Below, piece after piece: positions 50,851 through 62,281 of a DNA stretch of 64,000 nucleotides. Source of the stretch: Luethyella okanaganae. Its GTDB lineage: Bacteria > Actinomycetota > Actinomycetes > Actinomycetales > Microbacteriaceae. The stretch covers positions 682,001 to 746,000 of the forward strand of contig NZ_JBHSTP010000001.1 of NCBI RefSeq assembly GCF_042660285.1, read 5' to 3'. Under the pieces are notes generated by a model, which was given only the letters and a program-made list of their open reading frames with translations, had not been told where the DNA came from and did no database searches. The position numbers and the translations under genes were made by a program. Numbering within the stretch: position 1 is the first letter of the stretch; each line of letters opens with the position of its first letter.

Positions 50851-50863
50851 TAGACTCGGTACA
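50851..50863 (+). promoter_or_regulatory. -10 box placing transcription start at the ilvD ATG
   Basis: TAGACT at 50851-50856 ends 6 bp before the ATG at 50863, so the predicted start of transcription coincides with the start codon (leaderless mRNA). No Shine-Dalgarno is present. The -35 is weak. Confidence 0.5.
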
Positions 50864-52557
50864 TGCCGGAGATCGACCTGAAGCCACGCAGCAGAGATGT
50901 CACCGACGGGATCGAGAAGGCCGCGTCGCGTGGCATGCTTCGCGCCGTTGGCATGGGTGACGAAGACTGGGAGAAGCCCCAGATCGGCGTCGCCAGTTCA
51001 TGGAACGAGATCACCCCGTGCAACCTCTCGCTCGACCGCCTCTCGCAGGCCGTCAAAGAGGGCGTCCACGGCGGCGGGGGATACCCGCTGCAGTTCGGCA
51101 CCGTCTCGGTCTCCGATGGCATCTCGATGGGTCATGAGGGCATGCACTTCTCGCTCGTCTCGCGAGAGGTCATCGCCGACTCGGTCGAGACCGTCATGAT
51201 GGCCGAGCGCCTCGACGGCTCCGTGCTGCTCGCGGGCTGCGACAAGTCCCTGCCCGGTATGCTCATGGCCGCGGCGCGCCTGGACCTCGCCTCTGTCTTC
51301 CTGTACGCCGGATCCATCGCCCCCGGCTGGGTCAAGCTCTCCGATGGCACCGAGAAGAACGTGACGATCATCGACGCGTTCGAGGCGGTCGGGGCGTGCA
51401 AGGCCGGAACGATGAGCGAGGAGGACCTCACCCGCATCGAGAAGGCGATCTGCCCCGGCGAGGGTGCCTGCGGCGGAATGTACACCGCGAACACGATGGC
51501 CTCCGTCGCCGAGGCGCTCGGGATGAGCCTCCCCGGCTCCGCCGCGCCGCCATCCGCCGACCGTCGCCGCGACTACTTCGCCCATCGCTCTGGCGAAGCG
51601 GTGGTCGGTCTGCTGCGCCTCGGCATCACCGCCCGCGACATCATGACCAAGAAGGCATTCGAGAACGCGATCGCCGTCGTCATGGCGTTCGGCGGCTCGA
51701 CCAACGCCGTCCTCCATCTGCTGGCGATCGCCCGTGAGGCCGAGGTCGACCTCACGCTCGACGACTTCAACCGCATCGCCGACAGGGTGCCGCACATCGG
51801 AGACCTCAAACCCTTCGGCAAGTACGTCATGAACGACGTCGACCGCGTCGGTGGCGTCCCCGTCGTCATGAAGGCGCTGTTGGATGCCGGACTCCTGCAC
51901 GGCGACTGCCTCACGGTAACCGGCAAGACCGTCGCGGAGAACCTCGAGACGCTCGCTCCCGACCCGCTCGACGGCGAGGTCGTGCGCACGCTCGACAATC
52001 CGATCCACGCGACCGGCGGTCTCAGCATCCTGCACGGCTCCCTCGCACCCGAGGGCGCCGTCGTGAAGACCGCTGGTTTCGATCTCGAGGTCTTCGAAGG
52101 GCCGGCGCGTGTGTTCGAGCGCGAGCGCGAGGCCATGGACGCTCTCACCGAGGGCAGGATCGGCACGGGTGACGTCGTCGTCATCCGTTACGAAGGCCCG
52201 AAGGGAGGCCCAGGCATGCGCGAGATGCTCGCGATCACCGGTGCCATCAAAGGCGCTGGCCTCGGTAAGGATGTACTACTATTGACGGACGGTCGATTCT
52301 CAGGTGGCACAACCGGACTGTGCATCGGCCACATAGCACCCGAAGCGGTGGACGCTGGTCCCATCGCCTTCGTGCGCGATGGTGATCTGATACGGGTCGA
52401 TATCGCAGCTCGCTCACTCGATCTACGCGTCGAACCGGCTGAGCTGGCCGCCCGCCGTGAAGGCTGGGCCCCGCTTCCTCCGCGCTATACCCGTGGCGTC
52501 CTCGCGAAATACTCCAAGCTCGTGCACTCCGCAGCGGAAGGCGCGATCACGGGGTAG
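50863..52557 (+). CDS. ilvD: dihydroxy-acid dehydratase
   Basis: 564 residues. It converts 2,3-dihydroxy acids to 2-keto acids in valine/isoleucine synthesis using an Fe-S cluster. Seen: [40 protein letters not shown] and [15 protein letters not shown], the three conserved Cys motifs and the C-terminal signature. Probably leaderless. Starts the ilvD-ilvB-ilvN-ilvC series. Confidence 0.97.
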   Translation: MPEIDLKPRSRDVTDGIEKAASRGMLRAVGMGDEDWEKPQIGVASSWNEITPCNLSLDRLSQAVKEGVHGGGGYPLQFGTVSVSDGISMGHEGMHFSLVSREVIADSVETVMMAERLDGSVLLAGCDKSLPGMLMAAARLDLASVFLYAGSIAPGWVKLSDGTEKNVTIIDAFEAVGACKAGTMSEEDLTRIEKAICPGEGACGGMYTANTMASVAEALGMSLPGSAAPPSADRRRDYFAHRSGEAVVGLLRLGITARDIMTKKAFENAIAVVMAFGGSTNAVLHLLAIAREAEVDLTLDDFNRIADRVPHIGDLKPFGKYVMNDVDRVGGVPVVMKALLDAGLLHGDCLTVTGKTVAENLETLAPDPLDGEVVRTLDNPIHATGGLSILHGSLAPEGAVVKTAGFDLEVFEGPARVFEREREAMDALTEGRIGTGDVVVIRYEGPKGGPGMREMLAITGAIKGAGLGKDVLLLTDGRFSGGTTGLCIGHIAPEAVDAGPIAFVRDGDLIRVDIAARSLDLRVEPAELAARREGWAPLPPRYTRGVLAKYSKLVHSAAEGAITG

Positions 52558-52605
52558 CTTCGCGCCCGCATATCCATCACCCACTCATCAAGGGAAACCA
52601 TCCCA

Positions 52606-54420
52606 ATGTCCACGGAATCACTGCCCGTGCCATCGCCCGTCGCGCGACCCAGCGCACCGAAGAGTCGAGTCGGCCCGGAAACCCTCACGGGTTCCGGCGC
52701 CATCCTGCGCTCTCTCGAGCTCCTCGGCGTTACCGACGTCTTCGGAATCCCCGGGGGAGCCGTCATCCCCTTCTACGACGAACTCATGTCGTCGACCGCT
52801 ATCCGACACATCCTCGTGCGGCATGAGCAGGGTGCCGGCCACGCGGCCGAGGGCTACGCGTCGTCGAGCAACAGGGTCGGCGTTGCGATCGCCACCTCTG
52901 GCCCCGGTGCGACGAACCTCGTCACCGCGATCGCCGACGCGCATATGGACTCGGTCCCGCTCCTTGCCATCACCGGTCAGGTCTTCTCGCACCTCATGGG
53001 CACGGATGCCTTCCAGGAGGCGGACATCGTCGGCATCACGATGCCGATCACCAAGCACTCCTTCCTGGTCAAACGCGCCGAAGACATCCCCGCGACGATC
53101 GCTGAGGCCTACCACATCGCCTCGACCGGACGCCCCGGTCCCGTTCTGGTCGACATCACGAAGGATGCACAGCAGAACTCGTTCGAGTTCGCCTGGCCGC
53201 CGAAGCTGGACCTGCCCGGCTACCGACCGGTGACCAGGGCGCACGGAAAGCAGATCCAGGCGGCCGCGCAGCTATTCGTCGAGGCCAAGAAGCCCGTGCT
53301 CTACGTCGGTGGCGGCGTCATCCGTGCCCGAGCCTCCGAGGAGCTGCTCGCTCTGGCCGAGACCAGCAAGGCTCCCGTCGTGACCACGCTCATGGCACGA
53401 GGCGCATTCCCAGACTCGCATCGACTGCACCTCGGCATGCCTGGAATGCATGGGACGGTGCCCGCGGTGTTGGCGTTGCAAGAGGCCGATCTGATCATCT
53501 CGCTCGGCGCACGCTTCGACGACCGGGTAACGGGCAAGGTCGCCGAGTTCGCTCCCAAGGCCAAGATCGTCCACGTCGACATCGACCCGGCAGAGATCTC
53601 GAAGATCCGCGCTGCCGACGTTCCCATCGTTGGCGACGCCAAAGACGTGATCGCCGACCTCACCGCGGCTTACACGGATGCGGCCAGGCGCACGACGCCC
53701 GACACGGACGAGTGGTGGAGCTATCTCGACGGGCTGCGCAGCGAGTTCCCGCTCGGCTTCTCCGAGCCCACCGACGGTCTGCTCGCGCCGCAGTACGTGA
53801 TTCAGCGCATCGGCGAGCTCACAGGCCCCGAGGGTGTATACGCGGCCGGTGTCGGTCAGCACCAGATGTGGGCGGCGCAGTTCATCGCGTACGAGCGCCC
53901 GAACGCCTGGCTCAATTCCGGAGGTGCAGGAACCATGGGCTATGCGATCCCGGCGGCGATGGGCGCGAAGGTGGCCCAGCCGCACAGGACCGTGTGGGCG
54001 ATCGACGGTGACGGATGCTTCCAGATGACGAATCAAGAGCTCGCCACCTGCACGATCAACGATATTCCGATCAAGGTCGCGATCATCAACAACTCCTCGC
54101 TCGGCATGGTGCGGCAGTGGCAGACCCTGTTCTACGATGGTCGCCACTCCTTCACCGATCTGAACACCGGGCACGAGACGGCCATGATCCCCGACTTCGT
54201 GAAGCTCGCCGATGCCTATGGAGCCCTGGGCATCCGCGTCACGAAGGAGGAAGAGGTCGACCCGGCGATCACGCTCGCCCTCGAGACGAACGACCGTCCC
54301 GTCGTCATCGATTTCGTGGTGAGCCGCGACGCGATGGTGTGGCCGATGATCCCGCAGGGAGTCTCGAACAGCTTCGTGCAATACGCGAAGGATCATGCGC
54401 CGACCTGGGGAGAGGAGTGA
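52606..54420 (+). CDS. ilvB: acetolactate synthase large subunit
   Basis: 604 residues. TPP/FAD enzyme that condenses pyruvate to acetolactate or with 2-ketobutyrate to acetohydroxybutyrate. Seen: the activating Glu in [18 protein letters not shown]-site [10 protein letters not shown], and the TPP motif [14 protein letters not shown]...[14 protein letters not shown]-terminal 25-residue polar extension. GGGAAACC precedes the ATG. Coupled to ilvN. Confidence 0.97.
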   Translation: MSTESLPVPSPVARPSAPKSRVGPETLTGSGAILRSLELLGVTDVFGIPGGAVIPFYDELMSSTAIRHILVRHEQGAGHAAEGYASSSNRVGVAIATSGPGATNLVTAIADAHMDSVPLLAITGQVFSHLMGTDAFQEADIVGITMPITKHSFLVKRAEDIPATIAEAYHIASTGRPGPVLVDITKDAQQNSFEFAWPPKLDLPGYRPVTRAHGKQIQAAAQLFVEAKKPVLYVGGGVIRARASEELLALAETSKAPVVTTLMARGAFPDSHRLHLGMPGMHGTVPAVLALQEADLIISLGARFDDRVTGKVAEFAPKAKIVHVDIDPAEISKIRAADVPIVGDAKDVIADLTAAYTDAARRTTPDTDEWWSYLDGLRSEFPLGFSEPTDGLLAPQYVIQRIGELTGPEGVYAAGVGQHQMWAAQFIAYERPNAWLNSGGAGTMGYAIPAAMGAKVAQPHRTVWAIDGDGCFQMTNQELATCTINDIPIKVAIINNSSLGMVRQWQTLFYDGRHSFTDLNTGHETAMIPDFVKLADAYGALGIRVTKEEEVDPAITLALETNDRPVVIDFVVSRDAMVWPMIPQGVSNSFVQYAKDHAPTWGEE

Positions 54421-54422
54421 CC

Positions 54423-56008
<1,586 letters not shown>

Positions 56009-56105
56009 ACAACCGATCGCGAAAGCGCCACTTCTTCGTGTCGCGTCATTCCGGGCGGCGCTCACGACGGGCGACGCGGTGCCAGCCCGACACGAGGAGC
56101 GAGCC

Positions 56106-56867
56106 ATGACCGCACGATCGGCTATCGAGATCGCCGTTCAGGATGCCGACGGCGTCGCGACAGCCCTCTCCGTGGGCGCGGACCGCGTCGAGCTGTGCGG
56201 TGCGCTCTCCGCAGGCGGGCTGACTCCGTCGATCGGCCTGATCGGCGGTGCCGTCGATGCCGCGCGCGCGGCTGGAGCACCGGGTTTCGTGCATGTGCTC
56301 GTTCGTCCGCGCCCCGGCGGCTTCGTCTACTCGCCGAGCGAGCTCGCGACGACGGTGCGCGACATCCGTGCAGCCAGGGACGCCGGGGCGGACGGGGTCG
56401 TCATCGGAGCGCTCACTCGCGACGGAGAGGTCGATATCGAGGCGACCCGCGAGCTCGTCGCGGCCGCCGACGGACTGAATGTCACCTTCCACCGTGCGAT
56501 CGACGCCGGATCGTACCCGCTGCGCGCCATCGACGTCCTTCTCGAGCTCGGACTCCACCGCGTGCTCACCTCCGGAGGAGCCGTCCGGAGCATCGACGGC
56601 GTTCGCACCCTCGCCACGATGGTGGAACGTTCGGTGGGGCGCCTGCAGATCATGGCAGGTGGCGGTGTGCGGGTCGAGGACATCCCGACGCTCCTCGCCT
56701 CCGGTGTCGACGCCGTCCACCTCTCGGCCAGACGTGTCGTGGACGATGTCGCGCCGAGTGGTCCCGGCGGTGGTGAGGCGAGCTTCGACCGCACGGATGA
56801 GGCGATCGCGGCTGCGGCGGTGAGCGCTGTCCACGGGATCGGGCCGACCGCTAGTGTGAAGGCATGA
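56106..56867 (+). CDS. cutC: CutC family protein
   Basis: 253 residues from ATG 56106, after ACGAGGAGCGAG. TIM barrel with EIAVQDADGVATALSVGADRVELC (beginning VQDADG), RVELCGALSAGGLTPS, VHVLVRPRPGGFVYS, VTFHRAID and LTSGG, all standard CutC motifs. Named for copper homeostasis in E. coli, though the biochemical role is not settled. A longer upstream frame overlapping ilvC is spurious. Confidence 0.92.
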   Translation: MTARSAIEIAVQDADGVATALSVGADRVELCGALSAGGLTPSIGLIGGAVDAARAAGAPGFVHVLVRPRPGGFVYSPSELATTVRDIRAARDAGADGVVIGALTRDGEVDIEATRELVAAADGLNVTFHRAIDAGSYPLRAIDVLLELGLHRVLTSGGAVRSIDGVRTLATMVERSVGRLQIMAGGGVRVEDIPTLLASGVDAVHLSARRVVDDVAPSGPGGGEASFDRTDEAIAAAAVSAVHGIGPTASVKA

Positions 56868-57343
56868 CGCGGCACTCCGACGACGACGCCTTGAGCTGGC
56901 CGGGGGAAGACGATCCAACGCTCCTTGGCAAGCGTCACGCGGCCGAGGGTGATCTCGCTCCGGGCTGGACCGTCGTCGGTCAACCGGCGACGGATGCCGG
57001 GAACGATGCCGGGAACGATGCCGTCGACGAGCCTGCTGTCGAGGAGTACGCGGCGAGCTCGACCGTGCTGATCCTGCTCGGCGTTCTCGGTGGCATCTAC
57101 CTGCTTTACACCGTCGGCTGGGCGGTGGCCGCTGGACGCGTCGTCAACGGGGCGAGCGATGTCGTCGGCGGCTTCATGTTCACCCTGGGACTCTGGTTCG
57201 CCATCGTCGCTCCCACGTTGTGGTTTGGAGTGACGTTCTGGCTCACTCTGGGCCGGCCGCGGCTACGCCTGCTGTGGCTCTTGGTCGGCGTGGTGGTGCT
57301 CGTGCCGCTGCCGTTCATCGCGGGGGTTGGGGCCGGAGCATGA
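56864..57343 (+). CDS. hypothetical membrane protein
   Basis: 159 residues, ATGA overlap with cutC. An acidic cytoplasmic N-terminus of about 65 residues containing a duplicated NDAG (AGNDAGNDA), then three membrane helices (starting VLILLGVLGGIYLLYTV, VGGFMFTLGLWFAIVAP and LLWLLVGVVVLVPLPF). Resembles other actinobacterial proteins of unknown function lying before serA. Overlaps the next gene by ATGA. Confidence 0.72.
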   Translation: MTRHSDDDALSWPGEDDPTLLGKRHAAEGDLAPGWTVVGQPATDAGNDAGNDAVDEPAVEEYAASSTVLILLGVLGGIYLLYTVGWAVAAGRVVNGASDVVGGFMFTLGLWFAIVAPTLWFGVTFWLTLGRPRLRLLWLLVGVVVLVPLPFIAGVGAGA

Positions 57344-57705
57344 GCACCCACGAGACCATGATGGATGCCACATCCGGGACCAGGCGCACCCCGCTCTGGC
57401 TCGCGACGACCATCGCCGTGTTCTTCGGCCTGTCTTATGCCTACGATGTGTGGGAGGCGGTCGGCAACCTCGTCGGATTGAGCAGCCTCGCGAGCGGGCT
57501 GGGCACGACGCTGAGCGTCTTCGGGTGGATCGTGCTGGTCTTCGCGCTCGTGCTTCCGATCATCCTGTTCGGTCTGGCGTTCTGGCTCGGACGGAGCCGC
57601 GGCGTGCTCGCACAGGCGGCTCTCTACCTCGTCGGGCTCGGCGTCTCTGCGACGCTCTATCTCGACGTCTACTCGGTTTTCGGACCGGGAAGTCTGCTGG
57701 CCTAA
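57340..57705 (+). CDS. hypothetical membrane protein
   Basis: 121 residues from ATG 57340, overlapping the previous stop. Three predicted helices (LATTIAVFFGLSYAYDV, FGWIVLVFALVLPIILFGL and AQAALYLVGLGVSATLYL). Probably a partner of the preceding membrane protein because the two are translationally coupled. Function unknown. Confidence 0.72.
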   Translation: MSTHETMMDATSGTRRTPLWLATTIAVFFGLSYAYDVWEAVGNLVGLSSLASGLGTTLSVFGWIVLVFALVLPIILFGLAFWLGRSRGVLAQAALYLVGLGVSATLYLDVYSVFGPGSLLA

Positions 57706-57767
57706 CCGCTTCATAACGAAATATGACGACCGCGGCTCCCGCGTCGGGACGGTGTCCGGCGCTCGGC

Positions 57768-57773
57768 TAGAGT
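57768..57773 (+). promoter_or_regulatory. possible -10 box of serA (TAGAGT)
   Basis: TAGAGT 75 bp before the serA start. One base from the TAGACT boxes seen elsewhere in the window. Confidence 0.35.
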
Positions 57774-57848
57774 GAGGGTGTATCAGCGCCCCAATGGCCG
57801 TGGCGCGCGCCGCCCGCTTCGCCTGCAGTCAAAGGAATCCGATACATC

Positions 57849-59441
57849 GTGTCAAAACCGGTCGTGCTGATCGCCGAAGAACTTTCGCCCGCTACCGTCG
57901 ATGCACTCGGCCCCGACTTCGAGATCCGCTCGGTCGACGGCACCGATCGCCGGGCACTGCTCGGTGAGATCGCCGAAGCGAATGCCATCCTCGTGCGTTC
58001 AGCCACGAAGGTCGATGCCGAGGCCATCGCGGCCGCTCCCAGGCTGCAGGTCATCGCGCGCGCGGGGGTCGGCCTCGACAACGTCGACATCAAGGCGGCG
58101 ACGGCTGCCGGGGTCATGGTCGTCAACGCGCCGACCTCGAACATCATCTCCGCCGCTGAATTGACCGTCGGCCACATCCTGAGCCTGGCCAGGCATATCC
58201 CGGCCGCCCACGGCGCGCTCGCCCGGGGGCAGTGGAAGCGCTCGAAGTACACGGGCGTCGAGCTCTACGAGAAGACCGTCGGCATCATCGGTCTCGGCCG
58301 TATCGGGGCCCTCATCGCGGCCCGGCTCCAGGCATTCGGCACGAACGTGATCGCCTACGACCCCTACATCACCTCGGCCCGTGCTCAGCAACTCGGCGTT
58401 CAGCCCGTAAGCCTCGACGAGCTCCTCGGTCAGGCCGACTTCGTCACCATCCACATGCCGAAGACTCCTGAGACGACGGGAATGATCGGTGCTGAGCAGC
58501 TCGCGCGCATGAAGCCGACCGCCTTCGTCGTCAACGTCGCCCGCGGTGGGCTCATCGACGAGGACGCCCTCTACGCAGCGCTCACGACCGGCGAGATCGC
58601 GGGCGCCGGCCTCGACGTGTTCGTGAGTGAGCCGCCGACGGAGTCGCCGTTGCTCTGCCTCGACAACGTCATCGTGACCCCTCACCTCGGTGCGTCGACC
58701 GACGAGGCGCAAGAGAAGGCCGGCGTCTCGGTCGCCCGTTCGGTGCGCCTGGCACTCGCGGGCGAGCTCGTCCCGGATGCCGTGAACGTCGCCGGCGGCG
58801 TCATCGACCCGTACGTGCGCCCCGGCATCCCGCTGCTCGAGAAGCTCGGCCAGGTGTTCTCGGGCCTCGCACACACGAGCCCGTTGACGAACGTCGATGT
58901 CGAGGTGCGCGGCGAGATCGTCGCATACGACGTCAGCGTGCTCAAGCTGGCCGCGCTCAAGGGCATCTTCACGAACGTCGTGAGCGAGACGGTCTCCTAC
59001 GTGAACGCGCCGCTGCTCGCCGAGCAGCGCGGAATCACCGTGCGCCTCATCACCGATGCCGTGTCCGAGGAGTACCGCAACGTGGTGACCTTGCGCGGTG
59101 CGCTGGCGGACGGCTCCCAGGTCTCGGTCTCGGGGACTCTGACCGGGACCAAGCAGATCGAGAAGATCGTCGAGATCAACGGCTACGACGTCGAGGTCCC
59201 GATCGCCAAGAACCTCATTGTCATGCTCTACACCGATCGTCCGGGGATCGTCGCCGTCTACGGCCGAGAATTCGGCGAGGCCGGCATCAACATCGCCGGC
59301 ATGCAGATCGCTCGGCATGAAGCGGGGGGGCAGGCTTTGAGCGTGCTCACCGTCGATTCGCCCGTTCCGGCGGGGCTGCTCGCCTCGGTGCGGGAGGCGA
59401 TCGCGGCCGACGTCATGGTCGAGATCGACATCACCGACTGA
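57849..59441 (+). CDS. serA: D-3-phosphoglycerate dehydrogenase
   Basis: 530 residues from GTG 57849 with AAAGGA upstream. First step of serine synthesis. NAD-binding GIIGLGRIGALIAARL, catalytic Arg/Glu/His region (VNVARGGLIDE, DVFVSEPP, TPHLGASTDEA), then the long form's intervening domain and a C-terminal ACT domain (LIVMLYTDRPGIVAVYGREF, abbreviated: LYTDRPGIVAVYG) for serine sensing. Confidence 0.97.
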   Translation: MSKPVVLIAEELSPATVDALGPDFEIRSVDGTDRRALLGEIAEANAILVRSATKVDAEAIAAAPRLQVIARAGVGLDNVDIKAATAAGVMVVNAPTSNIISAAELTVGHILSLARHIPAAHGALARGQWKRSKYTGVELYEKTVGIIGLGRIGALIAARLQAFGTNVIAYDPYITSARAQQLGVQPVSLDELLGQADFVTIHMPKTPETTGMIGAEQLARMKPTAFVVNVARGGLIDEDALYAALTTGEIAGAGLDVFVSEPPTESPLLCLDNVIVTPHLGASTDEAQEKAGVSVARSVRLALAGELVPDAVNVAGGVIDPYVRPGIPLLEKLGQVFSGLAHTSPLTNVDVEVRGEIVAYDVSVLKLAALKGIFTNVVSETVSYVNAPLLAEQRGITVRLITDAVSEEYRNVVTLRGALADGSQVSVSGTLTGTKQIEKIVEINGYDVEVPIAKNLIVMLYTDRPGIVAVYGREFGEAGINIAGMQIARHEAGGQALSVLTVDSPVPAGLLASVREAIAADVMVEIDITD

Positions 59442-59487
59442 GCTGCTATGGGGTCGCGGCTGACCTCTCCTCGCCGGGTGGTGGCGT

Positions 59488-60021
59488 TCAGGGCAGCAGC
59501 CGGGCGATCACCGCGAGCAGCCGGTCCATGTCCGCCTGAATCGCGGCCGGTTCCGTGCTCGCGAGTGCGGAGTTGTAGTACAGGCCGTCGCTGACGAGCA
59601 GGATCACCTCGGCGACCTCCGGATCGCCGACGGCGTCCTCGATCGCGGCGCGCCATGCATGCCGCATCGCAGCGATCGCCTCGTTGACCCGCGGGTGCGA
59701 GCCCTGCGCGAGGCAGGTCGCGGCGAGCACAGCTCGGTCGAGGGGCGTTCCGGTGTTCACCGAGGTGCGGATGAGGTAGTCGACGGCGCCCTCCGGCGCG
59801 TTCCGGATGTTCTCGGCGTCGACGGCGGCAAGTTCCGAGAGCCGCGCGAGCTGACCCTCGACGAGTGCCTCTTTCGAGCCGAAGTGGTAGAGCAGTCCGC
59901 CTTTGGAGACCTCGGCGCTCGCTGCGACGGCGTCGAGTGTTGCCGCGCGCTCGCCGTGCTCGATGAGCAGTTCCTGGAAGGCGTCGAGGATGCGGTCGCG
60001 CGTCGGAGTGGAGCGGGCCAT
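59488..60021 (-). CDS. TetR/AcrR family repressor
   Basis: 177 residues from ATG 60021. HTH region RDRILDAFQELLIEHGERAA, LDAVAASAEVSKGGLLYHF and the ligand-binding C-terminal TetR_C-like part. It is divergent from a multidrug-type MFS gene with a perfect palindrome between them, so it almost certainly represses that gene and itself. Confidence 0.9.
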   Translation of the reverse strand: MARSTPTRDRILDAFQELLIEHGERAATLDAVAASAEVSKGGLLYHFGSKEALVEGQLARLSELAAVDAENIRNAPEGAVDYLIRTSVNTGTPLDRAVLAATCLAQGSHPRVNEAIAAMRHAWRAAIEDAVGDPEVAEVILLVSDGLYYNSALASTEPAAIQADMDRLLAVIARLLP

Positions 60022-60056
60022 GCGGCCATCGTAGCGAGAAGTGCGCGCAGCCAGTT

Positions 60057-60088
60057 GATTACTATACCGGCTAGACGGTATAGTAATC
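60057..60088. promoter_or_regulatory. TetR operator palindrome
   Basis: Perfect 13-bp arms GATTACTATACCG and CGGTATAGTAATC with a 6-bp centre, between the divergent TetR and MFS genes (36 bp and 31 bp from their start codons). ACTATA/TATAGT parts can double as -10 sequences, so binding would block both promoters. Confidence 0.78.
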
Positions 60089-60119
60089 GTGTCTCCTACG
60101 ACTGAAAGAGCTGATAACC

Positions 60120-61655
60120 GTGTCGACCCCGACTGTCGAGACCCTCGTTTCTTCCTCACCCATCGCTCCCGTGACCCGGCGTCGCCAGTGGTGGATACTC
60201 GCCGTGCTCATGCTCCCGGTGCTGCTCGTGTCCATCGACAACACCGTCCTCAACTTCGCACTGCCCGCGATCTCGAAGGCGTTGAGTCCGAGCGGAACCC
60301 AGCTGCTCTGGATGATCGACATCTATCCGCTCATGCTTGCCGGACTCCTCGTATCGATGGGCAGTCTCGGCGATCGCATCGGCCGCAGGAAGCTCCTGCT
60401 CGTCGGCTCCGCTGGATTCGGCATCGTGTCGGCGGCGGCGGCGTTCGCACCGACGATCGGGTGGCTCATCATCGCGCGGGCCGCTCTCGGATTCTTCGGC
60501 GCGATGCTCATGCCGTCGACGCTCTCGCTGTTGCGCTCGGTCTTCACGAACCGTGACAGGCGTCGTCTGGCGATCGCCATCTGGGCGAGCGGCTTCGCGG
60601 CAGGCAGCGCCCTCGGGCCCGTCGTCGGCGGCGTCCTTCTGCAGAACTTTGCCTGGGGCTCCGTTTTCCTGCTCGCCGTTCCACTGCTGCTGCCGCTGCT
60701 CATCCTCGTGCCGGTGCTCGTGCCCGAGTCGCGCGACGCGAATCCGGGTCGCATCGATGTGCTGAGCATCCTGCTCTCGCTCGCGACGATGCTGCCGATC
60801 GTGTTCGGCATCAAGACCGTCGCCGAGCACGGTCTCGGTCTGATCACGGTCGCGCCGATCGTGCTCGGTCTGGCCGCCGGTACATTGTTCGTGCGCCGCC
60901 AGCTGCGCCTCGCCGACCCCATGCTCGACATGGGACTGTTCGCACTCGGCTCGTTCAGCGGTGCCGTCGGAGTCAACCTGCTGAGCGTGATCGCTCTCGT
61001 CGGCGGGCTGTTCTTCGTCTCGCAGCACCTGCAACTCGTGCTCGGGCTCGCCCCGCTCGATGCCGGTCTCGTGCTCGTGCCCGGACTCGTCGCGATGATC
61101 GCGGCAGGGCTCGTCGTCGTTCCGATCGCCAAACGTGTGCGACCGTCGATCCTCGTGCCGTCGGCTTTGCTCGTCTCCGTGGGCGGATACGCCGCGGTCG
61201 CCGTCACCGGCGGGAGGATCGACGTTGTGGGGCTCGGTCTGGTCTTCGTCGCGCTCGGGATCGGGATCGGCGCGGCCGAGACGGTGTCGAACGAACTCAT
61301 CATCGCGAGCGCGCCGGCCGACAAGGCCGGCGCCGCATCCGCGGTCTCCGAGACGGCGTACGAACTCGGCGCGGTGCTCGGAACGGCGACCCTCGGCGCG
61401 ATCCTGACCGCCTCGTTTCGCAGTGCCGTCACGCTTCCAGACGGGCTGGATGCCGCGCAGAGGATCGCCGCGGGCGAGACGCTCGGAGGTGCCGTCGCCG
61501 TCGCCGAGCGACTGCCGGCCGGCACTGCCTCTGAACTGCTCGATTCGGCAAGGAACGCCTTCGACAGCGGTGTTGGACTGAGCGCATGGATCGGCGTCGG
61601 TCTCGTGCTCGCGGCGGCGACGGTCGCCGTGCTCAGTCTGCGCAACGCGCGTTGA
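60120..61655 (+). CDS. MFS multidrug efflux transporter (DHA2, 14 helices)
   Basis: 511 residues. Motif LVSMGSLGDRIGRRKLLLVG (A-loop between helices 2 and 3) and motif C-like LGPVVGGVLLQNFAWGSVFL, with DNTVLNFALPAI in helix 1, are typical of the DHA2 EmrB/QacA group. It should export toxic compounds using the proton gradient, induced when a ligand releases the adjacent TetR. Confidence 0.92.
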   Translation: MSTPTVETLVSSSPIAPVTRRRQWWILAVLMLPVLLVSIDNTVLNFALPAISKALSPSGTQLLWMIDIYPLMLAGLLVSMGSLGDRIGRRKLLLVGSAGFGIVSAAAAFAPTIGWLIIARAALGFFGAMLMPSTLSLLRSVFTNRDRRRLAIAIWASGFAAGSALGPVVGGVLLQNFAWGSVFLLAVPLLLPLLILVPVLVPESRDANPGRIDVLSILLSLATMLPIVFGIKTVAEHGLGLITVAPIVLGLAAGTLFVRRQLRLADPMLDMGLFALGSFSGAVGVNLLSVIALVGGLFFVSQHLQLVLGLAPLDAGLVLVPGLVAMIAAGLVVVPIAKRVRPSILVPSALLVSVGGYAAVAVTGGRIDVVGLGLVFVALGIGIGAAETVSNELIIASAPADKAGAASAVSETAYELGAVLGTATLGAILTASFRSAVTLPDGLDAAQRIAAGETLGGAVAVAERLPAGTASELLDSARNAFDSGVGLSAWIGVGLVLAAATVAVLSLRNAR

Positions 61656-61711
61656 GCCCTGGAATCCCCGCTGAGCGGGCTGCGGATGTAGCGTTGGGCG
61701 AGGGAGGCGTC

Positions 61712-62203
61712 ATGGAACCGGATGCTGCGCCCGGTGACGGGCGGGCCGAGTCGGCGAGTTCACGTGCCGACCGCAACTGGAACGACATCCTCCAGGAGGT
61801 GCGAGTCACGCAGGCCGGAACGCAGATCCTCACGGGATTCCTGCTCGCCATCGCTTTCCAGCCGCGTTTCGCACTCCTCGACGCCTACCAGCACGTGCTC
61901 TATCTCTGCCTCGTCGTCGTCGCGGTCAGCACAACGGCTCTGAGCCTGCTGCCGGTGAGCCTGCACCGCCTGCTCTTCCACCGCCAGGTGAAGTCGGCGA
62001 CCGTGAGGTTCGGCGACCTCGTGCTTCGGTTCGTGCTCGTCGGGGTCGCACTGACCCTGTCCGGTACGATCATGCTCATCTTCGACGTCGCGGTCAGTCG
62101 TCTAGCGGGTCTCGTCGCAGGCGCGACCGCCGCGGCGCTCGCGGTCGTCCTGGGCGTCGTGGTGCCGCTGCTCGTGCGGGCGGCGTCGCACAGGATGCCG
62201 TAG
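61712..62203 (+). CDS. DUF6328 family membrane protein
   Basis: 163 residues from ATG 61712. A polar N-terminus, then NDILQEVRVTQAGTQILTGF with LLAIAFQPRF, the recognisable start of DUF6328 proteins, and four membrane helices. Function unknown; common in actinobacteria. GGGAGGCGTC precedes the ATG. Confidence 0.78.
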   Translation: MEPDAAPGDGRAESASSRADRNWNDILQEVRVTQAGTQILTGFLLAIAFQPRFALLDAYQHVLYLCLVVVAVSTTALSLLPVSLHRLLFHRQVKSATVRFGDLVLRFVLVGVALTLSGTIMLIFDVAVSRLAGLVAGATAAALAVVLGVVVPLLVRAASHRMP

Positions 62204-62281
62204 AGCCGCCGGCAGGCATCGTTCCCGGGGGAATGTGAGCGCTACGCTGGAGGCGTCCCTGTCACCGCAGCGAGGAGTTCT

